17,882 nt of DNA, from positions 1 to 17,882 of the forward strand of contig JAEKFU010000412.1 in NCBI GenBank assembly GCA_016522385.1, given 5' to 3'. The translations under genes and the position numbers were made by a program. The stretch comes from Pseudomonadota bacterium. Lineage in GTDB: Bacteria; Pseudomonadota; Alphaproteobacteria; Rhizobiales; Aestuariivirgaceae. Below the pieces are notes generated by a model. It ran no database searches. It had not been told where the DNA came from and worked only from the letters and a program-made list of their open reading frames with translations. Below, piece by piece: positions 1 through 10,939 of the stretch; the stretch's first letter is position 1; each line of letters starts with the position of its first letter.

Positions 1-112
1 GCACTGTTGCGGGTCGCATTTGAGTTTCCTCAACTGACATCCTTGGGTTTGACCCCAGGGAGTCGGCAAGCGTATCGGACGACTTACAACGGAGTATTGT
101 GACTGGCGTTCT
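1..112. other. Left-edge spacer downstream of the glycerol operon
   Basis: No gene can be assigned with confidence. On the minus strand an ATG at 17-19 has a GAGGA motif at 27-31, seven bases upstream, so a further operon gene could begin here and run off the window, but only six codons are visible. On the plus strand a frame is open from base 1 to a stop near 100; its residues are not recognised. A 7-bp hairpin (41-47 with 54-60, one G-T wobble in the plus RNA) has no T-run on either side and is not called a terminator. Confidence 0.3.
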
Positions 113-394
113 TCACACATACCTAAAAACAAAGCCGCCCCACGCCACCGCGATGATCAGCGGCCACCACAGGGGAGCACCGACAAGGCCCAACCAGGCG
201 AGGAAGACGAAGGCGCTGCCGAGCAGGGAAATGAACAGACGGTCGCCGCGGGTGGTATCAAGCGCGAAGATGCCACGGCGCGGGTCGCCACCGGGCCGGT
301 AGTATTCCCAAAGCCCCATTGCGGTGATGCATAGGGCGATGAAGATGAAGAACGCGGCGGTTGGCCAGGTCCAGGCCATCCATGACAGGCCCAT
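113..394 (-). CDS. glpU: DUF2160 small membrane protein of the glycerol ABC operon (GlpU-like)
   Basis: A 93-residue inner-membrane protein. Hydrophobic segments lie at about residues 9-28, 50-68 and 72-90, separated by a charged stretch containing YYRPGGDPRRG and TTRGDR. Small DUF2160 proteins of this kind accompany rhizobial glycerol ABC transporters; their biochemical role is not known, and an accessory role in assembly or stability of the permease is only inference. The ATG at 392-394 is preceded by GGAGG about seven bases upstream, which overlaps the stop codon of the permease gene before it; the intergenic gap is only nine bases, so translation is probably coupled. The symbol glpU follows the Rhizobium leguminosarum naming from memory and is less certain than the family call. 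Confidence 0.8.
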   Translation of the reverse strand: MGLSWMAWTWPTAAFFIFIALCITAMGLWEYYRPGGDPRRGIFALDTTRGDRLFISLLGSAFVFLAWLGLVGAPLWWPLIIAVAWGGFVFRYV

Positions 395-403
395 AATATC
401 CTC

Positions 404-1204
404 CTAAACGCGCCCCAGGGCGAAGCCCTTGGCAATGTAGTTGCGCACGAAATAGATGACGATTGCACCGGGTACGATTGTGAGTGTGCCAGCGGCAGCG
501 AGTAGGCCGAGTTCGTAGCCGGAGCTGGAGGCGGTCCGGGTCATGGTCGCGGCAATCGGCTTGGCGTGAACCGCAGTCAGCGTCTTGGCAAGGAGTAGTT
601 CGACCCAGGAGAACATGAAACAGAAAAACGCGGCAACGCCGATGCCGGCGGCGATTGTAGGTATGAATATCTTTATGAAAAAGGCCGGAAACGAATAGCC
701 GTCGACATAGGCGGTTTCATCGAGTTGTTTCGGCACGCCGGACATGAAACCTTCGAGGATCCACACGGCCAAGGGAATATTGAACAGCGTGTGCGCCAAG
801 GCGACGGCAAAATGGGTATCGAACAGGCCAGTTGCCGAATACAGCTGGAAGAACGGCAACGCGAAGACGGCAGCAGGGGCCATCCGGTTAGTCAACAGCC
901 AGAAGAACAGGTGCTTGTCGCCGAGGAAGCGGTATCGCGAAAAAGCATAAGCTGCCGGAAGAGCAACGGTCACCGAGATTACCGTATTGATGGTCACGTA
1001 GATAATCGAGTTGACGTAACCCATATACCAGGTCGGATCAGTGAATATTTTGCGGTAGTTGTCGAGGGTAAATTCGCGTGGGAACAGGCTGAACGAGCCA
1101 AGAATTTCGTTGGTTGTTTTGAACGACATGCTGACCAGCCAATAGATCGGTAGCATGAGGAACAAGATATAGAGTGTCGGGACCAGCCAACTGTAGCGCT
1201 TCAT
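404..1204 (-). CDS. glpQ: Glycerol ABC transporter permease GlpQ
   Basis: A 266-residue inner-membrane permease of the MalG-like carbohydrate ABC family. An N-terminal membrane helix (about 8-26) is followed by the periplasmic segment with FPREFTLDNYRKIF, typical of MalG-type subunits, and then five further hydrophobic segments. The cytoplasmic EAA loop that docks on the ATPases is at about residues 163-182 (ETAYVDG followed by FFIKIFIP). The ATG at 1202-1204 lies one base after the TGA of glpP, and a GAGGAG ribosome site sits inside the last codons of glpP, so the two permease subunits are translationally coupled. It should pair with GlpP to form the channel for glycerol. Substrate is inferred from the divergent glpR-glpD neighbour and operon content. 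Confidence 0.9.
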   Translation of the reverse strand: MKRYSWLVPTLYILFLMLPIYWLVSMSFKTTNEILGSFSLFPREFTLDNYRKIFTDPTWYMGYVNSIIYVTINTVISVTVALPAAYAFSRYRFLGDKHLFFWLLTNRMAPAAVFALPFFQLYSATGLFDTHFAVALAHTLFNIPLAVWILEGFMSGVPKQLDETAYVDGYSFPAFFIKIFIPTIAAGIGVAAFFCFMFSWVELLLAKTLTAVHAKPIAATMTRTASSSGYELGLLAAAGTLTIVPGAIVIYFVRNYIAKGFALGRV

Positions 1205-1205
1205 T

Positions 1206-2068
1206 TCATTGCTCCTCGCCGCGCATCATCAACGTGTAGAACACCCAACTGAGAAGCAGGATAACCAGGAAGTAAATGAGCGACATGGCGGCCGCTGGGC
1301 CAAGATCGAACTGGCCAAGTGCGACCTTCACCAGATCGATGGATAAGAGCGTCGTCGAATTGCCCGGCCCGCCGCCGGTCAGCACGAAGGGTTCGGTGTA
1401 AATGTTGAAGCTGTCCATGAAGCGCAACAGTACGGCAATCGTCAACACACGCTTCATCTTCGGTAGCTGAATGTAACGAAAGATTGCCCATGAGCTGGCG
1501 CCGTCGATCTTGGCTGCCTGATAGTAGGCCTCTGGAATCGAGGCCAAACCGGCGTAGGCGAGCAGTACGACAAGTGAGGTCCAGTGCCAGACGTCCATTG
1601 TGATCAGGGTGAACCAGGCGTCGCCAGGCTGGCGGGTGAAGTTGTAATCAATGCCAAGCCCGTTGAGCATCTGACCGAGTAAGCCGATATTGGGCAAGGC
1701 AAAGATGTTCCAGATGGCACCAACGACGTTCCATGGGATCAGTAGCGGCATGGCCATCAGCACCAAGCAGACCGAGACCCAGATACCTTTGCGCGGCATG
1801 GCAAGAGCAATCGCCACACCCAGTGGAACTTCAATTGCCAGAATACTGAACGTAAAGAAGAGTTGCCGCCCAAGTGACGCATGGAAACGTTCCGAGCGAA
1901 GCACCTCTTCGAACCACAAGACTCCGGCCCAGAAGAAGTTGTTGTCGCCGAAGGTCTCCTGAACCGAATAGTTGACCACCGTCATTAGTGGAATGATGGC
2001 GTTGAAGGCGACCAGCATAAGCACCGGCAGGACAAAGAACCATGCTTTATGGTTGGCTGTCTTGTCCA

Positions 2069-2069
<1 letters not shown>
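1206..2069 (-). CDS. glpP: Glycerol ABC transporter permease GlpP
   Basis: A 287-residue inner-membrane permease of the MalF/UgpA-like family. The first membrane segment is at about residues 9-31, others at about 70-92, 98-118, 155-176 and beyond 250. The EAA coupling loop is clear at residues 180-203 (EAYYQAAKIDG then FRYIQLP), and the GGGPGNST motif common in sugar permease subunits is near the C-terminal third. The start ATG (2067-2069) overlaps the glpT stop by one base (TGATG), and the gene ends one base before glpQ begins, a tight arrangement that keeps subunit ratios equal. Glycerol specificity is inferred from the operon, not from residues I can identify. Confidence 0.9.
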
Positions 2070-3142
<1,073 letters not shown>

Positions 3143-3155
3143 CCAACCCGCGCTC

Positions 3156-4223
3156 CTAGTTCACTATCAGCCGCTTGTCGGCATCGAAGTAGAGGCAGCG
3201 ATCGATGTCGGCATAGAGAGTTGCCTGTTCGCCGGCCATGAACGGGTGCACACCATGTGACAGTGACACCCAGGCATTGCCATAGGCATTGAAGTGAATG
3301 ATGCTCTCTGACCCGCTTAGCTCGGCTACCTGGACCGTGCCTTCAATGGGTAGATTTTTGCTTGAGGACTTGGCCGGGCTGACGTGATGGGGGCGAATGC
3401 CGATCGTGTAATCACCATCGGCCAGTTTGCTCAAACCTTTGGGCGCGCGCCATTTGACATTGTCGGTCAGGACAAATTGGGTGCCTCGTTTGATGACCTT
3501 AGCGATGTTGATCGGCGGCTCTGACAACACGCGCGCACTGGTCAGGTCAATCGGCCGCCGATAAATATCGCCGGTCGGCCCGAATTGGGTGACCCGGCCT
3601 TCGTGAAGTGCGGCCGTATGGCCCGCGAACTGCAGAGCCTCGGCGGGTTCGGTGGTTGCATAGACGACAATACAGTTCCGCTCGGCGAACAGGCGTGGCA
3701 GTTCCTCGCGCAGTTCTTCGCGCAGTTTGAAATCGAGATTGGCTAGAGGCTCGTCGAGAAGAATCAGATCGGAATCTTTGACGAGTGCGCGAGCCATAGC
3801 GGTGCGCTGCTGCTGGCCCCCGGACAATTCGCTAGGACGGCGTTCGAGCATGGTCGAAATTTTCAAGAGCTCGGCGACTTGCTTGACGCGTTTGTTGATT
3901 TCGGTGCCATCGAGTCCGGCGACGCGCAGGGGCGATGCGATGTTGTCGAATACGGTGAAGTTCGGGTAGTTGATGAACTGCTGATAGACCATCGAGACGT
4001 TGCGCTGCTGCACCGGTGTGCCGGTGACGTTCTTGCCATCGAACCAGATTTCGCCGGCGGTGGGTCTCTCCAGTCCGGCCATCAGCTGCATCAAGGTCGT
4101 CTTGCCCGCTAGCGTGGTGCCGAGCAAGATGTTTATGCCGCCGCGCTGCAGCGTCAGGCTGGTCGGATAGATATGGGTATCCGCGCCGATAATCTTGGTA
4201 ACTTGCTTGAGTTCGAGTGACAT
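3156..4223 (-). CDS. glpS: Glycerol ABC transporter ATPase GlpS (lacks switch histidine)
   Basis: A 355-residue ATP-binding subunit of the MalK type with a C-terminal TOBE region (GIRPHHV and after). It has a canonical signature LSGGQQQR (133-140), Walker B LLDEP (155-159) and D-loop LANLD (160-164). By contrast the Walker A is atypical (GTTLAGKT, 35-42), no aromatic A-loop residue is seen near residues 10-16, and the switch histidine is replaced: YATTEP (188-193) stands where MalK-type proteins have YVTHDQ, so His is Thr191. The chosen start is the ATG at 4221-4223, with GGAAG just upstream; an in-frame TTG at 4250 would add nine residues but lies inside a hairpin stem. Placed first after glpV in the transporter operon. 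Confidence 0.9.
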   Translation of the reverse strand: MSLELKQVTKIIGADTHIYPTSLTLQRGGINILLGTTLAGKTTLMQLMAGLERPTAGEIWFDGKNVTGTPVQQRNVSMVYQQFINYPNFTVFDNIASPLRVAGLDGTEINKRVKQVAELLKISTMLERRPSELSGGQQQRTAMARALVKDSDLILLDEPLANLDFKLREELREELPRLFAERNCIVVYATTEPAEALQFAGHTAALHEGRVTQFGPTGDIYRRPIDLTSARVLSEPPINIAKVIKRGTQFVLTDNVKWRAPKGLSKLADGDYTIGIRPHHVSPAKSSSKNLPIEGTVQVAELSGSESIIHFNAYGNAWVSLSHGVHPFMAGEQATLYADIDRCLYFDADKRLIVN

Positions 4224-4248
4224 GGGCTTCCGCAAGAGCCGATACGGC

Positions 4249-4275
4249 AATCCGGGGTGCGGGGCACCCCGGATT
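4249..4275 (-). repeat. Perfect 12-bp stem hairpin between glpV and glpS
   Basis: Bases 4249-4260 and 4264-4275 are exact inverted complements around a three-base loop. The hairpin lies 27 bases past the glpV stop and 25 bases before the glpS start. It is GC-rich and is not followed by a T-run in the direction of transcription, so it looks like an mRNA 3'-end protector or partial attenuator rather than a full terminator. Such elements after a binding-protein gene are known in other ABC operons (for example malE-malF) and raise binding-protein output over membrane components; that role here is inferred. Confidence 0.75.
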
Positions 4276-4302
4276 CATGAGTGTATCACAACTCCGGCTG
4301 GC

Positions 4303-6036
<1,734 letters not shown>

Positions 6037-6133
6037 CGGGGCGTTCTCCTCCTCTAGATCAGGACTGTTTTCGATTGAACCAATCAAACAATCAACCTGA
6101 TCGCCTTCAATAGTTGAGCGGACGATTCACGTC

Positions 6134-6152
6134 TCAGATTGACTCAATCTGA
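6134..6152. promoter_or_regulatory. 19-bp perfect palindrome, candidate operator
   Basis: The sequence TCAGATTGACTCAATCTGA is an exact inverted repeat with nine-base arms around a central C. It sits 98 bases upstream of the glpV ATG and 168 bases upstream of the glpR ATG. Size and symmetry fit a dimeric repressor or activator site. It does not match the TTCG...CGAA half-sites of the E. coli GlpR operator, so it may be a lineage-specific GlpR site or the site of another regulator. Confidence 0.55.
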
Positions 6153-6260
6153 AACGATCGTGCGCTAATGCATCGCGGACTTTTGTCACGGTATCCTTGC
6201 GACAACACGCAGAGTCAATTGAAGAACGAAACTAATGCGAAAGTCAACATGGTTAACAGA

Positions 6261-6289
6261 TTGATATTTTCGAAAAAAATCGCAATTAT
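6261..6289 (+). promoter_or_regulatory. Candidate glpR-glpD promoter with an internal TTTTCGAAAA palindrome
   Basis: TTGATA (6261-6266) is separated by 17 bases from AATTAT (6284-6289), giving a plausible sigma-70 type promoter. The spacer contains the 10-bp palindrome TTTTCGAAAA (6267-6276), a good position for repression. Transcription from it would begin near 6296, leaving the GGAG at 6308-6311 and the ATG at 6320 on the message. This is pattern matching only. Confidence 0.4.
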
Positions 6290-6319
6290 ATGAAAATAGA
6301 CGAAATTGGAGATTTAGAA

Positions 6320-7120
6320 ATGCGACCGTTACACCCTCGGCAGGCCGATATCCTGGAAATCGCAAAACGTAACGGGCGGGTCGACGTCGAGGGCCTGGCG
6401 GCGCAATTCGAAGTGACGCCCCAGACAATTCGCAAAGACCTCAATGACTTATGCGAACTTGATGAACTGCACCGGGTGCATGGCGGTGCGGTTTTTCCGT
6501 CCAATACGACGAACTTTGCCTACCGTTCCCGGCGTGAGCTGGCAACAGACAGTAAGCGACGGATTGGTGCGGTTGCAGCCCGACTGATACCTGACAATTC
6601 TTCGGTCATCCTAAATATCGGGACGACGACCGAACAGGTTGCCCGTTCGTTGAAGCGTCATGAAGGCCTGATGGCGATCACCAATAATCTCAACGTCGCA
6701 TTCATCCTTTCCGACGCGTCCGGCGTTGAGGTCGTTGTGACGGGCGGGATGGTGCGCAAGACTGATGGCGGCATCGTCGGTACGGTTGCGATTGATCTCA
6801 TCAAACAGTTCAAAGTTGATTTCGCCATTATCGGTGCATCGGCGATCGATGAAGAGGGCAGCCTGTTGGATTTCGACTATCGTGAGGTTCGCGTGTCGCG
6901 GGCTATCCTGCAGCAGGCACGCACAAAGGTCCTCGTGGCCGATGTCATGAAGTTCGAACGGCGCGCACCGGTTGAGATCGGGCATCTTGCCGATATTGAC
7001 ATTTTCGTCACCGATGCACCGCCGCCACGACCGATCCGCGAAATCTGCGAGATGCACAAGGTGCAGCTTGAGATTGCGGAGAATACTGATGCGGCAGTAG
7101 AGGCCTATGAGTTCGGCTGA
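6320..7120 (+). CDS. glpR: DeoR-family glycerol regulon repressor GlpR
   Basis: A 266-residue transcription factor. The N-terminal DeoR winged helix-turn-helix spans about residues 4-57, with the recognition segment VTPQTIRKDLNDL (32-44) and the family hallmark RVHGGA (52-57). The C-terminal DeoR sensor domain contains NIGTTTE (99-105), part of the sugar-phosphate-binding fold; the inducer in this family is glycerol-3-phosphate. The start is the ATG at 6320, with GGAG eight bases upstream; an in-frame ATG at 6290 has no ribosome site and overlaps the likely promoter. It overlaps glpD by 14 bases, so repressor and dehydrogenase are made from one message. It probably regulates both itself with glpD and the divergent transporter operon. 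Confidence 0.92.
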   Translation: MRPLHPRQADILEIAKRNGRVDVEGLAAQFEVTPQTIRKDLNDLCELDELHRVHGGAVFPSNTTNFAYRSRRELATDSKRRIGAVAARLIPDNSSVILNIGTTTEQVARSLKRHEGLMAITNNLNVAFILSDASGVEVVVTGGMVRKTDGGIVGTVAIDLIKQFKVDFAIIGASAIDEEGSLLDFDYREVRVSRAILQQARTKVLVADVMKFERRAPVEIGHLADIDIFVTDAPPPRPIREICEMHKVQLEIAENTDAAVEAYEFG

Positions 7121-8609
7121 AAAGACAGTATTCGATGTTTTTGTCATTGGTGGCGGCGTCAACGGCTGTGGCATCGCCCGAGATGCGGCCGGTCGCGGCT
7201 ATTCGGTGTGCCTTTGCGAGGCGGCAGATCTCGCCAGCGGAACGTCATCGGCATCGACAAAACTGGTGCATGGCGGTCTGCGTTATCTGGAGTTTTTTGA
7301 ATTCGGCCTGGTGCGCAAGGCGCTAATGGAGCGCGAGGTGCTGTGGCGAATGGCACCGCACATCATCTGGCCATTGCGTTTCGTCTTGCCGTTGCACAAG
7401 GGTTTGCGACCCGCGTGGCTTTTGCGATTGGGCCTGTTGATTTACGACTATCTCGGTGGGCGCAGGCTACTGCCCCCCACGCGGGATGTGAAACTTGCCA
7501 GCGATGAGACCGGCGACCCGCTGCGCAGCTCGTTCAGGCGGGCGTTTGAGTATTCCGATTGCTGGGTTGATGATGCCCGTCTGGTGGTGCTCAATGCCCG
7601 CGATGCCGCTGATCGGGGCGCCGATATTCGCCCACGCACAAAAGTTACCAAGCTTGAGCGCCACAATGGACATTGGCAGATACGAGTGGAGAACCGGATC
7701 ACCGGCGGCAGCGATGAGGTTCAGGCCAGGTTTCTCGTCAATGCCGCGGGACCCTGGGTGGACGAGGTGCTGAAATCGGGTATGGGCCGCAACGATGCCC
7801 ACAATGTGCGCTTAGTGCGCGGCAGCCATATCGTCGTCGACAAGCTGTTTGATCATGACCGCTGCTACATTTTTCAAAATGCCGATGACCGGATCGCCTT
7901 TGCGATCCCTTACGAAGGCAACTACACACTGATCGGAACCACTGACAAGGACCATCATCAAGACCTCGATAAAATCGAAGCGAGCGTTGATGAGATCGAC
8001 TATCTCTGCAATGTCGTCAGCGAGTATTTCGAGAAGGCGGTCAAGCCTGATGACGTGGTGTGGACCTATTCCGGTGTACGCCCGCTTTATGACGACAAGG
8101 TCAGCAAGGCACAGGAAGCTACTCGCGACTACGTCGTCAAGGAAGAGGGCGATGCCAGGACCGGTGTGCTCGTCAACATTTTCGGGGGCAAGATCACCAC
8201 TTACCGCAAGCTGGCCGAAACCGTGCTTGGCAGCGTGGAGCAGGCGCTTGGTGCAAGAGGCGCCGAATGGACCGAAGACTCAACGCTTCCGGGCGGTGAT
8301 TTTGCACCGACCGAATTTGCGGATCTGCTCGCCCGCTACGGCAGAACGTATCCATTTTTGACGGCTGCACATCTTCAGCGCTTGCTGAGATGTTATGGCA
8401 CACGGGCGGAGAAGATCATTGGCGATGCCAAGTCTTTGAAGGACCTTGGCCGGCACTTCGGCGAGGACCTCTATCAGGCTGAGGTGGACTACCTGGTCGA
8501 CAACGAGTGGGCAATGCAAGCCGACGATATCCTGTTCCGGCGTACCAAGCTGGGGATCAAGATCGACAAGAATGGCCAAAACAGACTGCGTCGATATCTT
8601 TCGGGATAG
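7107..8609 (+). CDS. glpD: FAD-dependent glycerol-3-phosphate dehydrogenase GlpD
   Basis: A 500-residue flavoprotein that oxidises sn-glycerol-3-phosphate to dihydroxyacetone phosphate and passes electrons to the quinone pool at the inner membrane. The N-terminal Rossmann motif GGGVNG is at residues 15-20, followed by the family-typical segment SGTSSASTKLVHGGLRYLE. Later family motifs include NAAGPWVD, the IGTTDKDH stretch and SGVRPL, with the C-terminal DAO_C domain from about 385. Length is normal for aerobic GlpD. The ATG at 7107 lies inside the end of glpR with GAGG just upstream. No glycerol kinase gene accompanies it in the window, so the preceding phosphorylation step must be encoded elsewhere. 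Confidence 0.95.
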   Translation: MSSAEKTVFDVFVIGGGVNGCGIARDAAGRGYSVCLCEAADLASGTSSASTKLVHGGLRYLEFFEFGLVRKALMEREVLWRMAPHIIWPLRFVLPLHKGLRPAWLLRLGLLIYDYLGGRRLLPPTRDVKLASDETGDPLRSSFRRAFEYSDCWVDDARLVVLNARDAADRGADIRPRTKVTKLERHNGHWQIRVENRITGGSDEVQARFLVNAAGPWVDEVLKSGMGRNDAHNVRLVRGSHIVVDKLFDHDRCYIFQNADDRIAFAIPYEGNYTLIGTTDKDHHQDLDKIEASVDEIDYLCNVVSEYFEKAVKPDDVVWTYSGVRPLYDDKVSKAQEATRDYVVKEEGDARTGVLVNIFGGKITTYRKLAETVLGSVEQALGARGAEWTEDSTLPGGDFAPTEFADLLARYGRTYPFLTAAHLQRLLRCYGTRAEKIIGDAKSLKDLGRHFGEDLYQAEVDYLVDNEWAMQADDILFRRTKLGIKIDKNGQNRLRRYLSG

Positions 8610-8879
8610 CAGAGCACGACTCCCTCAGGTGCTATGGTCCAGCTGAATCGCATATGATCAGGTGATGCCCCCTGCGCAACTTGAACCCTGTTGTGTGTTG
8701 GCGGTTGTCTCTTTTCTTGACTTCCTCGGGTAAAGCCGGAGGACGTCAGCTATGTAATCTGCTGCCAGCGTAGATGTGAAAAGTGGTTTGTCCAGAAACA
8801 CCTGAATTGGACATTTATCTTGGACCACTTAGCGCCCATTCTGATGCCAAAGCTAAACCCTTCAGAACGGATAGTCGTC
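8610..8879. other. Spacer between glpD and the molybdopterin oxidoreductase gene
   Basis: This 270-bp stretch contains no supported gene. A TGTCCA / TGGACA inverted repeat (8789-8794 and 8808-8813, 13-base loop) lies 66 bases upstream of the next ATG and could be a regulator site. A CCTCGG...CCGGAGG near-repeat around 8725-8743 is imperfect and lacks a T-run. No convincing terminator for glpD was found. Confidence 0.35.
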
Positions 8880-10928
8880 ATGAGTGAACAGATCGTCCAG
8901 GACGTCCGCCCCAGTGTCTGCCCGCTGGATTGCCCTGATACATGCAGCCTTTCGACTACGGTTGCCGATGGTCGCCTCATTGAGGTGCGCGGATCGAATG
9001 CCAACCCCTATACAGACGGGGTGATCTGCAACAAGGTGGCGCGCTATTATCCGGAATTCGTTCACGGATCTGGACGACTGATGCGCCCGCTGCGGCGGAC
9101 CGGGAACCGTGGCGACGGCGGCTTTGAGCCGATCGCGTGGCAACAAGCCCTCGACCTTGTCCATGATGGTTTTGAACGAGCCGTCAGGATCTACGGTCCG
9201 CAGTCGGTGATGCCGTTCAATTATGCTGGACCGCATGGCGAACTGGCCGGCGGGTCGATGGACCGGCGCTTCTTTCACAAGCTCGGCGCGACGCTACTCG
9301 ATCGCGGGCCGTTATGCGGCGCTGTGCGCGGTACGGCCTATACTAGCATGTTCGGCAATGCGCCCGGTATGCCGCCTGAGCAGGCTAGGCATGCCGACCT
9401 GATCGTTGTTTGGGGTAACAATGTCTCGGTATCGAACCTGCACCTGGTCCGGGTCTTCAAGCGGGCGCGTGAGAACGGCGCCCGGCTGGTGATCATCGAT
9501 CCCAAACGGACCAAGATCGCCGATCAGTGCGATCTTTTCCTGCAGGTGCAGCCAGGTACCGATGTTGTTCTGGCCATGGCGGTGGCGGCTGAACTGGAGC
9601 GCCGCGGCAGACTGGACACTACGTTCATCCGGACCTGGACAGTCGGCTTTGAGCCCTATATGGCAGAGGCGCGCAAATACCGCCCGGCCGATGTCGACAC
9701 GCTGTGCGGCTTGAGCGCAGACGAATTTACGGAGTTTGTTGATTTGTATGCCGCTGCAGAACGGGTGGCGGTTTCTCTCGGCAACGGCATAGAGCGCGGG
9801 CGCAGCGGCGGGTCCGGTCTGCGCGCCGCCATCGCGCTGCAGGCGCTGACCGGCAATCTTGGCCGGCGCGGGGCCGGCGTTATTGCCAAACCGGGCCTTG
9901 CGGCACCTAAGACGACCGACAGGCTGCAGCGGCCAGACCTTGTCCCGCAGGGCACGCGAACGTTCAATATTGTCGATGTGGCCGAAAGGCTGCTTGATGA
10001 GACGCTTGACCCGCCGGTCAAGGCTTTGATGATCTACAATCATAACCCGATTGCAACGCATCCCAATCAGGAGATGATGGTGCGTGCGCTCACCCGTGAC
10101 GACCTGTTCATCGTCGGCTCGGACATCGTGATGACCGACAGCATGCGCTACGCCGATGTCATTTTGCCGGCAGCAAGCCATTTTGAATATGCCGACATAT
10201 ATGGTGCCTATGGCCAGAACTATGTGCAGCGTGCCGAACCTGTCATCCCATGTGTCGGCGAAAGCCTACCAAATACCGAAATCTTTCGTCGGCTGGCAGC
10301 ACGGTTCGGATTCAACGATCCGATTTTTGCCGAAACTGACAGCGAACTCATGGATGCGGCTTTCAACGGGGATGATCCGCGCATGCAGGGTCACGCGCCC
10401 AGCAAGTTGCCGGTGGATGGCGCATTGGCCATGAGGTCGACAGAAGGCACCGAGGTGATCATGTGCGACACCGTTATGCCGGCGACGCCGAGCGGCAAAG
10501 TGGAACTGTTCTGTGAGGATCTGGAGACTAGGTACGGTTATGGCGTGCCGCGGTTCGAGCCGGTGCACAAATCCTTACCGTTTGCCCTCATCTCGCCGTC
10601 CTCAGCCAAGCGCACCAATGCCACTTTCGGCGGCTGCGCTGCATCGCAAGGGCCTGAAGTGCTTGAGATTAATCCGTCTGATGCAGAATCCAAGGGCCTA
10701 AAAGATGGCGAACTCGTCAAAGTGTGGAACAACCAGGGCACAGTGTTACTGCAGGTAATGGTCAGCGACGCAGTCCGGCCAGGCGTGCTGTATAGCCCTA
10801 AGGGCACCTGGCTCAGCACCAGCGCGACCGGCAGGACGGTCAACGTGCTGATCCCGTCCGATATCCGCAGTGATATCGAGCGCGGCGCCTGTTACAATGA
10901 AACCTTTGTCGACATTGCAGCGGCGTGA
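8880..10928 (+). CDS. Cytoplasmic molybdopterin / 4Fe-4S oxidoreductase (DMSO reductase superfamily)
   Basis: A 682-residue oxidoreductase. The N-terminus carries a [4Fe-4S] motif with Cys14, Cys18, Cys22 and Cys50 (C-x3-C-x3-C-x27-C). The molybdopterin domain follows; Cys146 in RGPLCGAVRG aligns by eye with the Mo-ligand cysteine of periplasmic nitrate reductase type enzymes, so cysteine ligation of molybdenum is inferred. The C-terminal molybdopterin dinucleotide-binding domain is seen from about residue 560 to the end. There is no twin-arginine signal, so the enzyme should be cytoplasmic. The substrate cannot be deduced. The start is the ATG at 8880 with GGAT upstream; the in-frame TTG at 8820 and ATG at 8844 are alternatives. 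The downstream SnoaL-like gene follows immediately. Confidence 0.88.
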   Translation: MSEQIVQDVRPSVCPLDCPDTCSLSTTVADGRLIEVRGSNANPYTDGVICNKVARYYPEFVHGSGRLMRPLRRTGNRGDGGFEPIAWQQALDLVHDGFERAVRIYGPQSVMPFNYAGPHGELAGGSMDRRFFHKLGATLLDRGPLCGAVRGTAYTSMFGNAPGMPPEQARHADLIVVWGNNVSVSNLHLVRVFKRARENGARLVIIDPKRTKIADQCDLFLQVQPGTDVVLAMAVAAELERRGRLDTTFIRTWTVGFEPYMAEARKYRPADVDTLCGLSADEFTEFVDLYAAAERVAVSLGNGIERGRSGGSGLRAAIALQALTGNLGRRGAGVIAKPGLAAPKTTDRLQRPDLVPQGTRTFNIVDVAERLLDETLDPPVKALMIYNHNPIATHPNQEMMVRALTRDDLFIVGSDIVMTDSMRYADVILPAASHFEYADIYGAYGQNYVQRAEPVIPCVGESLPNTEIFRRLAARFGFNDPIFAETDSELMDAAFNGDDPRMQGHAPSKLPVDGALAMRSTEGTEVIMCDTVMPATPSGKVELFCEDLETRYGYGVPRFEPVHKSLPFALISPSSAKRTNATFGGCAASQGPEVLEINPSDAESKGLKDGELVKVWNNQGTVLLQVMVSDAVRPGVLYSPKGTWLSTSATGRTVNVLIPSDIRSDIERGACYNETFVDIAAA

Positions 10929-10939
10929 GCGAGCGGACC

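Larger units (their letters stand above)
6037..6319. promoter_or_regulatory. Divergent glpV / glpR control region
   Basis: A 283-bp region that must hold promoters for both glycerol operons. It is more AT-rich than its surroundings. The motif GATTG / CAATC recurs at 6073-6077, 6081-6085, 6089-6093, 6138-6142 (as GATTGA on the left arm) and 6145-6149, and TCAATTGA occurs at 6215-6222. The pair at 6073-6085 (GATTG, three bases, CAATC) resembles the arms of the large palindrome at 6134-6152. These clustered sites are natural candidates for GlpR operators or a second regulator. No convincing -35/-10 pair for glpV could be fixed. Confidence 0.6.

Noticed and set aside
41..60. Hairpin as terminator of the glycerol operon
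   Set aside because: On the minus-strand message one pair is mismatched and no T-run follows.
4224..4250. TTG at 4250 as the start of glpS
   Set aside because: It lies in the stem of a hairpin; the ATG at 4221-4223 has a nearby GGAAG and begins where MalK-type proteins normally begin.
6037..6087. Upstream start at 6087 for glpV
   Set aside because: It adds 17 charged residues in front of a clean signal peptide and would place the strong GAGGAGGAG site inside the gene.
6290..6319. ATG at 6290 as the start of glpR
   Set aside because: It has no ribosome site and abuts the likely -10 element; the ATG at 6320 has GGAG at proper spacing.
9312..10181. A 289-codon minus-strand frame inside the molybdopterin oxidoreductase gene
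   Set aside because: It is the shadow of a conserved coding region with high third-position GC; the sense frame has all family motifs.
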